This document shows positions 34,885 through 45,302 of a DNA stretch of 64,000 nucleotides, piece by piece. The position numbers and the translations under genes were made by a program. The first letter of the stretch is position 1. Every line of letters begins with the position of its first letter. Location of the stretch: assembly GCF_001723175.1 (NCBI RefSeq), contig NC_064650.1:3472001-3536000 (forward strand), written 5' to 3'. Below the pieces are notes generated by a model. That model was not told the DNA's origin. It did no database searches and saw only the letters and a program-made list of their open reading frames with translations. This stretch comes from Penicillium oxalicum. Taxonomy: Eukaryota > Ascomycota > Eurotiomycetes > Eurotiales > Aspergillaceae.

Positions 34885-37800
34885 ATGGCACGTCGATCTA
34901 CGGCGCGTCCTGCCCCGCGCAGGACGGCGCGTACACGCCGTGAGATGCAAGCGAAAGACCACATTCCCGAAGTCTATCAAGAAATGTTAGAAGAGGCGGA
35001 GGCTCGAGATCCTGCACAATTTGATTCAGATCGCCCTGTCAAGAGAAGAAGATTAGAAGGTTCAAATGGCATACCAACAAGAGCTATTCCTATTGACACT
35101 TCCCAGCCAGCGAAAACAGAATCTTCACGAGCTCCGGAACCAAAGAGTGCTCAAATTCAACAGGTCGTGTACGACTCCACCACATCCGATGAATCTGACA
35201 TTGAATGGGAAGATGTGGATGTCGAACAACATACTCCGAATCTCTATGTGAATAAAACTGCCGATGAAGGGAGGGACGACACTCTACAAATCACTTTGGA
35301 ACGACAACCCGAGTTCCAAAAGAAGGCAATCATCAGGAGAAAACCAGTCACTGCGGCCGAGAAGAAACTGAGGTTAGATGCCCACAAGGCGCATCTCCTC
35401 TGCCTCCTCGCACACGTGCAACTTCGAAACCGATGGTGCAACGATGACAACCTGCAGGTGAGCAGCTAATCGTCGCGAATGATGCAACCGTACACTGACG
35501 GGAGATTAGAGCCATTTGAAAAAAATGCTACCACGGAAAATCATTGCCCTCCTCAACCCTGACGAAACCAAGCCGCAGTTTGCCAGATCAACAACTTTTA
35601 TTGATGGTCTTAACCAGGCTGGTGATGTCTTTAGCCGGAAATTCCGTGTCACGAAAATGGGTCTGCGACGAGCGCATTGGGCAGAGGATCCCACTCAGTT
35701 GAAACAGAAGATGGTCAGCCTTGACCCTGTAATCACTTCAGGCGCTAGAAACTTGGACACTAATGACTGGATAGGAATCAATCATGTCTACTACCGATAT
35801 CTTTTTTTCAAAAGAAGAATTTATGTCCCAAGCGAAGCTATTGCAAGGCTCTCGCGACTTTGGAGCGCAGTTGTTCTGTGCGCTGCTGAGGTCAGCTGCC
35901 GTAGAGACCCGACTCGTGTGCTCTCTTCAGCCCCTGCCTTTCTCAGGGACTGTCAAGGACATGACGCCTGCAAAAAAACCTAAACAATACATTGTCCTCT
36001 CTTCCGACGACCATGAAACGTCCAACGACGAAAGGAAAGAACGATCGAAGCCTTCGACGACTCCGTCCCGGATAAGGCGAATTGGGAGACCGGACTTTCA
36101 TTCGCACCCCACTCCGGTCACCTCCGTACGTGAAAGTAGGTTAAAATCTTGCAGCTTGTGCATCCGAATTGAACTGATGGGTTCGTCGTTTCCAGCTACT
36201 CCCCGTGAGTCACCGCACCCGGTGTTCTGGGTAGAGGCCTTCAATGAAGCCGTCCAGAAATGGATACCAGTCGATCCACTGGTGACCAAATCCTTGGCCA
36301 AGCCGTCAAAATTCGAGCCTCCAGCGAGCGACATGTACAATGGCATGGCCTATGTGGTTGCATTTGAAGATGACGCTTCAGCGCGGGATGTCACTAGACG
36401 CTATGCCAAGGCCTTCAATGCAAAAACGCGCAAGACTCGGGTGGAATATACACGCAATGGGGATGAATGGTGGAAAGGCGCACTTGCCGCCTATGAAAAG
36501 CCATTCTTGGAGGACAGAGATGAAGCGGAAATCAGCGAGCTTACAGCCAAGTCTGGTGCTGAACCCATGCCACGCAATATCCAAGATTTCAAAGACCACC
36601 CTGTCTACGCCCTGGAGCGGCATTTGCGGCGAAATGAAGTCATCCACCCCAAACGTGTGATCGGTCACGTCGGCTTGAGCAAGGCAGGCTCGAAGAGCGA
36701 TGGCCTGGAGACCGTTTATCGCCGATCTGATGTGCATATTGTCCGCAGTGCTGACAAGTGGTATCGCCTCGGGAGGGATGTCAAAGTAGGTGAACAGCCA
36801 TTGAAACACGTGCCAGCAAATAAACAAAAAAGTGGATTTGCCAGTGACGAAGAGGAGGAGGATGAGAATCAGGAGACCCCTCTTTATGCTGAATATCAAA
36901 CGGAGATATACCGACCGCCTCCCGTGGTAAATGGAAGGATACCGAAGAACAACTACGGCAACTTGGATGTGTATGTGCCCAGCATGATACCACCGGGAGC
37001 GGTTCATGTCAAACATCCCGACGCAGCTCGCGCCGCGAGAATCTTGGGCATTGACTATGCCGACGCGGTTACGGGCTTTGAGTTCAGGGGCCGTAGGGGT
37101 ACGGCGGTCTTTGGAGGAATTGTTGTTGCCAAAGAGAATTACGAAGCTCTTGAGGAGACAGTAAACGGCATTGCGGATGAACGCCGTCAAGCTGCGATGC
37201 ACGCGAGGAGTGAAGAGTCGCTGCGACTGTGGCGCCTGTTCTTGACAAAACTTAGAATCGCGGAGAGAGTGAAAGCCTACGCAAGTGAGGATGAAGATAT
37301 GGAGTTTCCTCCCGAGGCTATCGACTCAGGAACTGAGGGAGATGCATCCGAAGAGTCTGAGACGGGGCAGCTGCCTGAGCAAGCAGGAGGATTTTTCACA
37401 GGAATGTGTGATAGCCCTGGTGAAAGCCTTGCTGGTGGGTTCGTTCCCGATGGGGATGATTCGTCCAACGACCACGAGGCCGGGGGCTTTATCCCTGATG
37501 AACCTGACGATGACAGCCTTGCGGGTGGATTCATTCCCGAAGCTACTGCCCTGCCAGATGGCCAACAAGTTGGGGGGTTCGTGCCCAAAACGATTGATGA
37601 GAAAGAAAAGATCACGAGTCTGGAAGCACCAGTGATTCAGTCATCTGTCACAAAGCCGCACGCTTCGATCACAACAGAGAAAGTTACAAGCTTTCACGGA
37701 AGCAAAAAGGCAAAAAGGTCTAAGCCTCCTCATTATGAACTGATCGTTGTGCCTTCACACAATCGAGTGCCAGTACCATCACAGAACGATATCAAACTTC

Positions 37801-38033
37801 CAGAAAGGGGGCTTGAGGGTTCATCTGCAATTCTTCCAATCACAGTGGACTCCTCCACACTCGGTGACTCCAAGCCTGCCAGCTTAGGCACAACATCACG
37901 TCCACCATCGCCTGAGAACCAAGATCCTGCGCCCTTGAAAGCCGCTCCCGAGAGTGACAGCGAGCTCGAGAAAGGGTCCTTACTATCTGAAGATCCAGAA
38001 GATGAGGATGCCATTCCCGAATGGCTCGTGTGA
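34885..38033 (+). CDS. rad4: DNA damage recognition protein Rad4/XPC
   Basis: Nucleotide-excision-repair damage sensor, partner of Rad23, in the nucleus. Exons 34885-35457, 35510-35741, 35815-36135 and 36196-38033 give 987 aa. The transglutaminase-like domain (SRDFGAQLFCALLRSAAVET, VFWVEAFNEAVQKWIPVDPL) is followed by the beta-hairpin domains (MPRNIQDFKDHPVYALERHL; NYGNLDVYVPSMIPPGAVHV; GFEFRGRRGTAVFGGIVV). The acidic C-terminus carries several GGF[FIV] repeats. The second intron only closes the frame with a GC donor (CAG/GCGCTAG at 35742) and an AAAAG acceptor, giving PVITSEEFMSQAKLL; alternatively a single base is missing. The third intron (60 bp, 36136-36195) is a multiple of three without a stop, so a read-through form 20 residues longer is possible. 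Confidence 0.92.
37381..37590 (+). repeat. GGF[IVF]P repeats in the Rad4 C-terminus
   Basis: Five copies of an A/V-G-G-F motif (AGGFFTG, AGGFVPD, AGGFIPD, AGGFIPE, VGGFVPK) spaced 15-20 residues apart in an acidic context. Regular spacing suggests short linear binding motifs. Confidence 0.75.
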
Positions 38034-38383
38034 CTTAAGCTTTGTACAGACCATGTTGACAGGATGTGATCAATTTGGGCTTTCCATTAGCTGGCCATTA
38101 TGTTATTTTCGTCAGTGTAGAGTCAATCTCTCAAATATGGATGAAATAGTGTACAACTAGCAAATCCTTAAAAATGTATCTTTTCCTGTGGCCAGGCATT
38201 GTGAATATTTTGAAGTTAGGAAGTTACTTTGGTCTAAAATTGTGACACTCCATCTCAATTCAATGAGTTACGGTGATCTATATTACAGTGGCCAGGAAGG
38301 ATTGCTGACTTTGTTGGACTAGCACGGGTGGTTCTATAGCCGCCGGTGTCGTCGGTGATTTTCCATTTAAGGAAGACGTACGA

Positions 38384-38391
38384 TCACGTGA
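38384..38391. promoter_or_regulatory. TCACGTGA palindrome
   Basis: 164 bp upstream of the 630-aa gene start, next to two ACGCGT boxes. Confidence 0.6.
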
Positions 38392-38409
38392 ATGCGCATC
38401 GATATCACC

Positions 38410-38423
38410 ACGCGTCGACGCGT
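38410..38423. promoter_or_regulatory. Two ACGCGT boxes in tandem
   Basis: ACGCGT at 38410-38415 and 38418-38423. Paired MCB-type sites. Confidence 0.6.
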
Positions 38424-38554
38424 TGTGCCTCAGGCAGGAGCATTAAACAAGCTTGAACGTCATCTTCACGAAGATCGCCTCTTGGTTCTTCGAGAAGCCT
38501 TGAAATCCGAAGATCACACACGCACCGAGCACTTCCATTCAAGTGGATGCTGAA

Positions 38555-40447
38555 ATGAAACACACGGATAGCTCCTCGACGTTACCGAAGCCAACTCATG
38601 ATCAGTTCCAAACTCCCCAGCGGCCTGTCTACCAGTCATCTTCCAGAGTATCGAAGAGCACCGCACAAAAGAGAAGATCATCTCCGGGGCTTCCAAGATC
38701 CGAACCACCCAAAAAACGACCGTCTTTACCGAATTCGAACTTCGCACAGTCTACCCTCACTCAGATCGACTTTATCACCCAAACCCCACTCCCGGAAAAT
38801 GATCACCTCAAGTACATTGAAAACGCCGCAGAAGGCGTGAGGAGTTCCCGCCAAGATTTCAAGTCTGTCCCGAGAAACAATGGATATGATGGAGAAGGCG
38901 AATATAGACCGTCTCATTTGGTTGGAAAGGGCATCTCCGGACGGGGAATAAGCGACGATCATCCAAAACGGCGAAGAAATGGTGGGGTGATTCAGAAGAC
39001 ACCGATGCGCAACAGTCTCATTCCATCTCAGACGAAAGGAAGGAGTAAGAGGAGACCGAATGACAAGCCACCATCGAAGCGCGACAAGACTTTGACACAG
39101 ATGGATTTCGTGCGAAGATATATTACCATCGACGATGATGATGACGACGAGGCCGTCGATATGAGATATCTCAAGACTCAATTACCAACGGATTCCCACG
39201 AGGAAGAAATGCCTCAGAATACAAGGCTAAAACAAGAAAACACCAAAGATCTCAACCTCCCCTCCAAATGCTCTCGAAGAAGTCCAGGAACTGCAGAAAT
39301 TCTATCCGCAAACAAGGCAATTCCGCAAGCAGACAGTAATCTGATTGCTGGAGAGTCTTCCAAGTCTCAGGATGCTACAACATTTGGCGTACCAGCCACG
39401 CCACGAAGATCTAGGAGATTGGAGATTCCATCCTCCCAGTCCCCAGAAAGTCCGGGGTTGGCAATCATCACATCATCTCAGTTTCGCAGTGCAACCAGGT
39501 CACCGCAAAGAACAGCGTACAAGAAGAAAATCGAGCAAAGAGAAACAATCAAGGAAGAAATTGCAGAAGGCGCTGCGGAAGTTCCCGAGCTATCCAAAAT
39601 TGATCGGATCGAGGATTTCCCTCCAAGTGAAGCTCGCAGTGATCTCCTTCAAAGTACCCCATCTTCGTTTGAAGACACACATGGCAGGTGTCATTCCATT
39701 GAGCTATCGTTGAGGGAGCCAGAAATGGAACTCCTATCCCACGAGAACCCTCGGGCTTCTCGTAGACAGCGTGGAAGAACAGTTGTCTATGAAACCGATG
39801 CAGACTCAGAAAATGATGACATCGACTGCGAGCCTGATTCGCCTTTGAAAAGAAAAATGTCGAGAGATGAAGATGTGGATCCTGTTCAAGATGATCGAGA
39901 CTCTCCAAATGATGATGACTCGGAAGATCTCCCTCTGCCAACTGCGGATCTGACCACAGAGCTGGACTCTGCGCCTCCTTCTGAAGCGTTCATGTCGGAC
40001 GCGTCAATGTTCTACCGAAGACAACAGCCAGCGACGCAATTTCCACATGAGCCAATCCCAACTTTGAACACACAAAAGTTAACTGAACTTTTTCCTCACG
40101 AGGAGATGTCATCGCCGACACAATATACTCCCCGATCCCGTCAGAATCAAACCCAAAGCCAAGAAGGAGATCAGGTGGAAATTGTTCCTGAATCCTCGCC
40201 TGCTCGAGGCCCTGAACAGACTACAGGTTCTCGTGATCAAGGTCTGTTTCAGCGTCCACGGCTTCCTGAGCCAGTCATACAGGTCGAGTCCTCACAGCCG
40301 GTTGATAGAGGCCGACATAATACAGATGGTCTGTTGTCGCGGAGCCAACTTTTGACTTCCAGTGTCATGGAAAGCGTTCCCATGCCCAACTTTTGGCTAG
40401 GAAGCCAGGACAGTGTGGGAGAGCCATATAGTTTGCCTGAAGCGTGA
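38555..40447 (+). CDS. Disordered nuclear protein with TLTQ[IM]DF motifs, function unknown
   Basis: Single exon, 630 aa from the ATG at 38555. I do not recognise a domain. It is almost wholly disordered and rich in Ser, Pro, Glu, Arg and Lys, with several basic clusters that fit nuclear import (PKRRRNGG, GRSKRRPND, TPRRSRRLE). The short motif TLTQIDFI (67-74) returns as TLTQMDFV (179-186). The second copy leads straight into RRYITIDDDDDDE, which has the form of a SUMO-interacting motif; a second possible one is QVEIVPESSP. Many SP/TP sites suggest kinase control. The promoter carries two ACGCGT boxes and TCACGTGA, so a cell-cycle or genome-maintenance role is a reasonable but unproved idea. 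rad4 is directly upstream. Confidence 0.8.
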   Translation: MKHTDSSSTLPKPTHDQFQTPQRPVYQSSSRVSKSTAQKRRSSPGLPRSEPPKKRPSLPNSNFAQSTLTQIDFITQTPLPENDHLKYIENAAEGVRSSRQDFKSVPRNNGYDGEGEYRPSHLVGKGISGRGISDDHPKRRRNGGVIQKTPMRNSLIPSQTKGRSKRRPNDKPPSKRDKTLTQMDFVRRYITIDDDDDDEAVDMRYLKTQLPTDSHEEEMPQNTRLKQENTKDLNLPSKCSRRSPGTAEILSANKAIPQADSNLIAGESSKSQDATTFGVPATPRRSRRLEIPSSQSPESPGLAIITSSQFRSATRSPQRTAYKKKIEQRETIKEEIAEGAAEVPELSKIDRIEDFPPSEARSDLLQSTPSSFEDTHGRCHSIELSLREPEMELLSHENPRASRRQRGRTVVYETDADSENDDIDCEPDSPLKRKMSRDEDVDPVQDDRDSPNDDDSEDLPLPTADLTTELDSAPPSEAFMSDASMFYRRQQPATQFPHEPIPTLNTQKLTELFPHEEMSSPTQYTPRSRQNQTQSQEGDQVEIVPESSPARGPEQTTGSRDQGLFQRPRLPEPVIQVESSQPVDRGRHNTDGLLSRSQLLTSSVMESVPMPNFWLGSQDSVGEPYSLPEA

Positions 40448-40741
40448 GAATCTAAGATACCCAACGAAGCGATGATGAAGATTATGCCGCCTAATGTTGC
40501 ACTGTAGGCCCTCTCCCGTAGCCTTCGGTACCATTTAGCTTTCCTAGCGCTACTTTTGAAAGTTGCCACCGCTACTAATATTATAGTTAGAATCGGCTTC
40601 ACCGTCTTTACTCCTTAGCTGCATTCTGCATCAAGCTCAGCACGGGACGAGCGGGGCGGTCGGAGGATCGACAAATGCGGAGACAACCTTTGAGGATTGT
40701 TTTTGACCTCCGACCGTTCGTTCTCCTTGGCCTATCTCACC

Positions 40742-42017
40742 ATGGATTTCGCGTACGATCACATTCAGGAGGAGATCCTGTCCTCAAGGGAAACTGAGGA
40801 TTCTGCACAACCCGAAAACGAAAAAGCTACCAGTAACCTCAATACCGAGCTCCAAGAGACGTTCCGAGCCTTTTCCGCCAGTCCGTGGGGGTCGCGAATC
40901 GGTGGCCTTTGGGACAATGTTCGCAAACAAGGAGAAAGCTACTACGAGGGCGCTCAAAAGGAATACAACGCCGCGAGTGAGGAGGCTGTGAAGGGATTTT
41001 CAGATCTGCGTAACAGCATCGTCGACCGTACAAAGGGGCTGTCGCTCAGTACTGTTGGACTTGCAGCTGGAGGGAGTGAAGGACCTTCGGACGGGGCAAC
41101 CACCCCCACGGCTGCGACGTCTGGCGCCGCAAAGGATCAGTCACAAGAAGCCGGCGCGAATGGTGACGGCTTTATTTCACGGCTCAAGGCCGAGGCTGCG
41201 CGACGACTGAAGGAGATCGAGAAGGCCGAAGAGGCCGCCGACGAGGCCATTCTCCGATTCGGTATGAACATCAGTCAAAAGCTTCGCGAAGCTGTCAGTA
41301 TTGTTCCGCCCACAACCGATGATTCTGGCAAGCTTCTCTTCGAGAGTAAGGATGCCGATGGCAAGCGAGTGATCCATGCCACCCGCTTCGAAGCGCAGCT
41401 CCATGTCATTCACTCCAACCTGGACAGCTTCACCAAGGACCCCGTGAGCGACAAATTCCCTGATTTCAAGAAGGCATTCAATGTTGAAAGCAAGACCGAA
41501 GAAATCGCAAAAGATCTGGAGAACTATCCTGAGTTGCGGGCGACAATGGAGAGGCTCGTTCCGGAGACGGTGGAATATGCGGAGTTCTGGACAAGATACT
41601 ATTTCCTTCGTCTCGTCGTGGAGACCGAGGAGCAGAAGCGCAAGGAACTTCTAAAGGGTAGGTCGAATGACATGGATATTTGTCTTCTGCATTCAGTTCG
41701 CGAGAGCTTACATTATTCCTTCTCTTTACTTAGGTGCCAACGTCGACGAGGAAGAAGAAGTAGGCTGGGGTGACGACTCGGAAGACGAGTCGGAATCCCC
41801 ATCGACACCCCAGGTCAAGTCCGCGACACAGAAGACGGAAGCCGTCGAGGCTCAAACTTCCGAGCCTCGCCGATCCAACGACCAGCAGTCTCAGGCCGGC
41901 AGTGAGTCTAGCTATGATGTCGTGAGCGGGACTGTGAGCCGAACCCCAGGTAGCCCCAAGGAGAAGAGCCCAACAGCCGACACCAAGGCAGATGAAAGTG
42001 ATGAGGATTGGGAATAA
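40742..42017 (+). CDS. BSD-domain protein (BSDC1/synapse-associated type)
   Basis: Two exons, 40742-41657 and 41734-42017 (intron 76 bp), encode 399 aa. The N-terminal half has the WGSRIGGLWDNVRKQGESYY-type amphipathic pattern and a charged coiled coil (SRLKAEAARRLKEIEKAEEA, about 145-170). The BSD domain lies at about 220-300 and ends in the diagnostic Phe-Trp pair (EYAEFWTRYYFLR). The C-terminal exon is acidic and disordered, with VGWGDD and a final DESDEDWE. BSD domains occur in TFIIH p62 and in cytoplasmic BSDC1-like proteins; this layout is the latter. Its biochemical role is not known to me. Confidence 0.88.
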
Positions 42018-42593
42018 GTACGAGGTTTGTCCGGATTCTTTTCCGGGCGCGCTTGATTCAATTGGTGAACAGGCATATTCTGTCCCCATGAGCCACTCCA
42101 TGTCTAGTTGATCTGGTGAGAATTCGGACGGATCCTTGCGTCGCTTGCTACTCTGGCGCAATGCCATGGTCTTTCTGGTCTTTGTTATTGGCGTTTGAGG
42201 AGTCTCTTGGCCGTATCTGTTGTTATTCGCCTCGAGGGCTCTTTTCTTTAGCGATTTACCCTGCCAATGATACTTGCACGTCATTTCTGACGCTGCGCGC
42301 TTTTGCGTGTGTCTTTTTACATAGAGTCAAGTCAGGGCACTTGGTTCACCCTTGACTGTTTTTGGGCCCAGTAGCTTGTTTTAGTCTTGGGCGTGATACT
42401 CTCGCAGGTCGCTGTTGCCTAATGATCCGATGAGATATGGCCATGCAATACGTCGATCATGTGGCATCATTCCACCCCCCCTTTTATCACAGTTGGAAAA
42501 GCTTAGTGTATGATACATGCGAGCTCAACTCTCATGAATGCGAGTAGCTTTTTAAATTTCTTTCATGAGAACTTCGACCTCTTCCTCCTTCAT
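42018..42593. other. Convergent 3' spacer
   Basis: 576 bp between the stops of the BSD gene and the Ran-binding gene. T-rich 3' UTR-like sequence; no gene seen. Confidence 0.45.
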
Positions 42594-44785
42594 TCAAGTG
42601 TCTGAATATGCCGCCGTCATATCTCTAAGATGACTTGGACGTACACTTGGCGAGCCTCTTCGCTGAGGCGTCTCGGGAGTGTTTTCCCTGGATCGAATTT
42701 GGAAATTTCGAGATCCACTCCCTGGCGAATAAAGTGCATCATCATCCCGTGGGTATGGAGATGGACTTCCGGGCCCCCAGCCGTACTGATAATCTTCTCC
42801 GCGATGTTTGACTGGACTCTCGTCGTAAGGGTCCCATCCTACCCGACGGCGGGCTTCCGATCGAAGGCGCTGCCGATGTTGCTCATCCCCTCCTGCACCG
42901 GTCGATGATGATTCTTCAAGGAAGAAATTCAAAAGCTCATCGCTAATTGAAAGATGTGATTGTTGTTGGAATTGTTGTAGGGAGGTGAGGCGAAGAAGAG
43001 TCTCGAGTAAGGACAGTGACGTGCGAATGTGTTCAAACAGCGGGTTCGTCACTGTCGTAGTAGTGGCAGTACTTGCCTGTTTGTTTGAAGTCCGAGACAC
43101 CGAGTGTGATGAGAGAGGCTTCCTATCATTTAATGACAAGCGAGCCATTTCGTTCAAGTCGGATGGATTTTCCGCAGACGTCTCCCCGTCGGAATCGGTG
43201 TCTGAACTCTCGTCTTCGTTGTACACTTCAAATGCAATCCACTCCGGGTCCAAGCCTGGAGGTAGCCGCCACTCTGTGGCAATGGCGTCTTCATGCAGAT
43301 GACTCAAATTTGTTTCATCGGAGGGATCACCGCCGTTCAATTGAGCATCCAGCTGCGCTTGTTCTTCATCCGAGGATTCCTCGCTTCCGATGTCCTGCGT
43401 GAAACTCTTCTCGGTATCGTCGCGCTCCATCATACGGCGAGGGGGTAGCGCATTCAAATCCCTCTTGAGGAGAAGGACGGGATTATTCGTCTCACCCTCG
43501 GTGCTGATGTTGAGAATCCTGCCGGTGTCGGCATAGAAGATCTTGGAGATTTGGTGAATTGGCAGAATTTCTCTCACTCCGGCAGTGGCAACTCCATCAT
43601 AACTATGCGGTTGGGGTTCATTTGTGTCGAACGTGTGAACCCGACCATCATCCAAGTCTTCGATGATGACCACTTGATAAGCATACTCGTCGATCCCTGG
43701 TCGGGCTAGAAGTTGCGACCGATTCGATGAGCTCTCAGAATAATACACGCTCATCGGGACACGTCGCACTTTTAGTCTCGCTTTGTGCATGACTTCTTTC
43801 CAGGTAGCCTCCCGAGCGGATTCTTCATCATGGGGACGAAGGTGACCAGCAAAGAGCATGTACATCGAAAGCGTAAAAGTTGGTCCAATCTGTACCGCCT
43901 GGTGTTCGTCCAAGGGCGACATGGAATATTGGGTATCACCGGCAGTGAGAAAGGTGCTCGCTTGCAGAAGTCGTGAGGGCGAGACTGTGGAGGGCAGATT
44001 TGTGGACAATTTCGCGCCAGACGTGGTGATTGCTAGATTCATCAAGGGAACTGCGTCCTCGATGCGGGTCAAAAGATTCTTGATGTCGTTGATGATGAAC
44101 TTGATCTCTGCCTCGTTGCTGGGACGCTGCTTGGATGACTTGGATCCAGAGCGACTTGCTTCTTCCCGAGCTGCGGCTTTTGCTAAACGCTGCCCGAGGG
44201 CCTGGATGTCCCATCTCAGTGACTTTGTGAGAGCAACCGCGGATTCAAGAGATGTGTTTCCCCGTGCCGCTCTGAGGCGTCTCGTTAGTGACTGGATGGC
44301 ATGGATAGATCACCCATGAGATCTTCACTCACATCAATTCGATCATGTCTATTGACGGTGAGATGACCTAAGCTTCCGTATGAGTGAGACAACATCACCA
44401 AAGAGAACACAGAACCAAGCTCACTTGAATCTTGCTTTCTAAACGCTGCTGTAAAGCCAGCAATTCCTCGCGATCTTTACCATCAACGGTCTAGAACGTG
44501 TCAGTTCTCTTGCACAAGAGATTTTCAAGGTGAGCTGTATTGATTCACTTTCAGTAAGCGTGACGATTGTCGCATCGCATATGTCGCAGTGATTGCGATT
44601 CCAGAGCTGCAGCAGCATATCAGCCTCCACGCTGGCGCATCATCAACCCATTTCAAGCTCACCGAATCGCATAGTTCATCGCCTGCTGGGTCAGCTGTTG
44701 TGCAATTGCAGGTCATTAGCTTGCTGTTTACAAGTCCGCCAGACATGTCATGATATTCTCTTACACGTGTCAAGAAGACCTCCAT
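42594..44785 (-). CDS. Ran-binding protein of the fungal Yrb30-like family
   Basis: Six exons, 44765-44785 (21 bp), 44663-44694, 44549-44606, 44425-44490, 44333-44367 and 42594-44271, with introns of 56-70 bp, give 629 aa. All phases close. The N-terminus reads MEVFLTRLTQQAMNYAIRSG then IAITATYAMRQSSRLLKTVD, ESKIQVISPSIDMIELIAAR and SLRWDIQALGQRL. This is the pattern of the fungal RanGTP-binding family that includes yeast Yrb30. The middle contains FTLSMYMLFAGHL and YAYQVVIIEDLDDGRVHTFD; the C-terminal third is acidic and disordered with a short helical FEHIRTSLSLLETLLRL segment. It probably affects the Ran cycle in nuclear transport. The five small 5' exons are well supported by the family pattern. 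Confidence 0.85.
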
Positions 44786-45302
44786 TTTGGCGACAACAAA
44801 TAATCACTCGGGCTGGTTTAATCTTCGCTGCAGAAGCGACGCTCGCCTCGTCGGACACAAAACAAAGTATGAGGGGCTTATCGATAACGGGGATCGAGCG
44901 CCCCGATGATGAAAGAAAAAGTTTCCGTGTTTGATTCTCGAGACGAGGTACACCGAACTGATGATGGATAGTAAGTGTCTTCTACGGCCAGGCAGTAGCT
45001 CCGCACCAGCTCATTGTAAAGAAATAGTCAAACGTCTAGACTCGCCTACGTGAGGAGCAAGATTTAGCCCCCACAGTTTATAGTATCGTGACTTTGTGAG
45101 AACCTTGCAATGCCCGTCGGGCGTGAATCCTTAGGCGGGACACGAGGATTGTGCAGTGATCGCGGGGCGCTGACTCAGCCGTGCAAATTTCCCGGACAGG
45201 TCAAAACCTCACGCAGGACCCCTCATTGTCTATTCCATATCCACTTATCTCGACTCTCGTGTCGCCGTGTCCTTCATTGTGTCCCGGATATCTCCATTCA
45301 CG
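44786..45302. promoter_or_regulatory. Divergent promoter of the Ran-binding gene and eRF3
   Basis: 517 bp between start codons. An upstream ATG at 45110 opens a 75-codon frame that overlaps the eRF3 start and ends at 45337. Pyrimidine-rich sequence precedes the eRF3 ATG. Confidence 0.5.

Larger units (their letters stand above)
38034..38554. promoter_or_regulatory. Rad4 3' flank and promoter of the 630-aa gene, with TCACGTGA and two ACGCGT boxes
   Basis: TCACGTGA is at 38384-38391. Two ACGCGT boxes follow at 38410-38415 and 38418-38423, in the same orientation eight bases apart, 130-145 bp before the next ATG. Paired MCB boxes are the classical sign of MBF-driven G1/S expression in yeasts; use here is inference. 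Confidence 0.6.
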
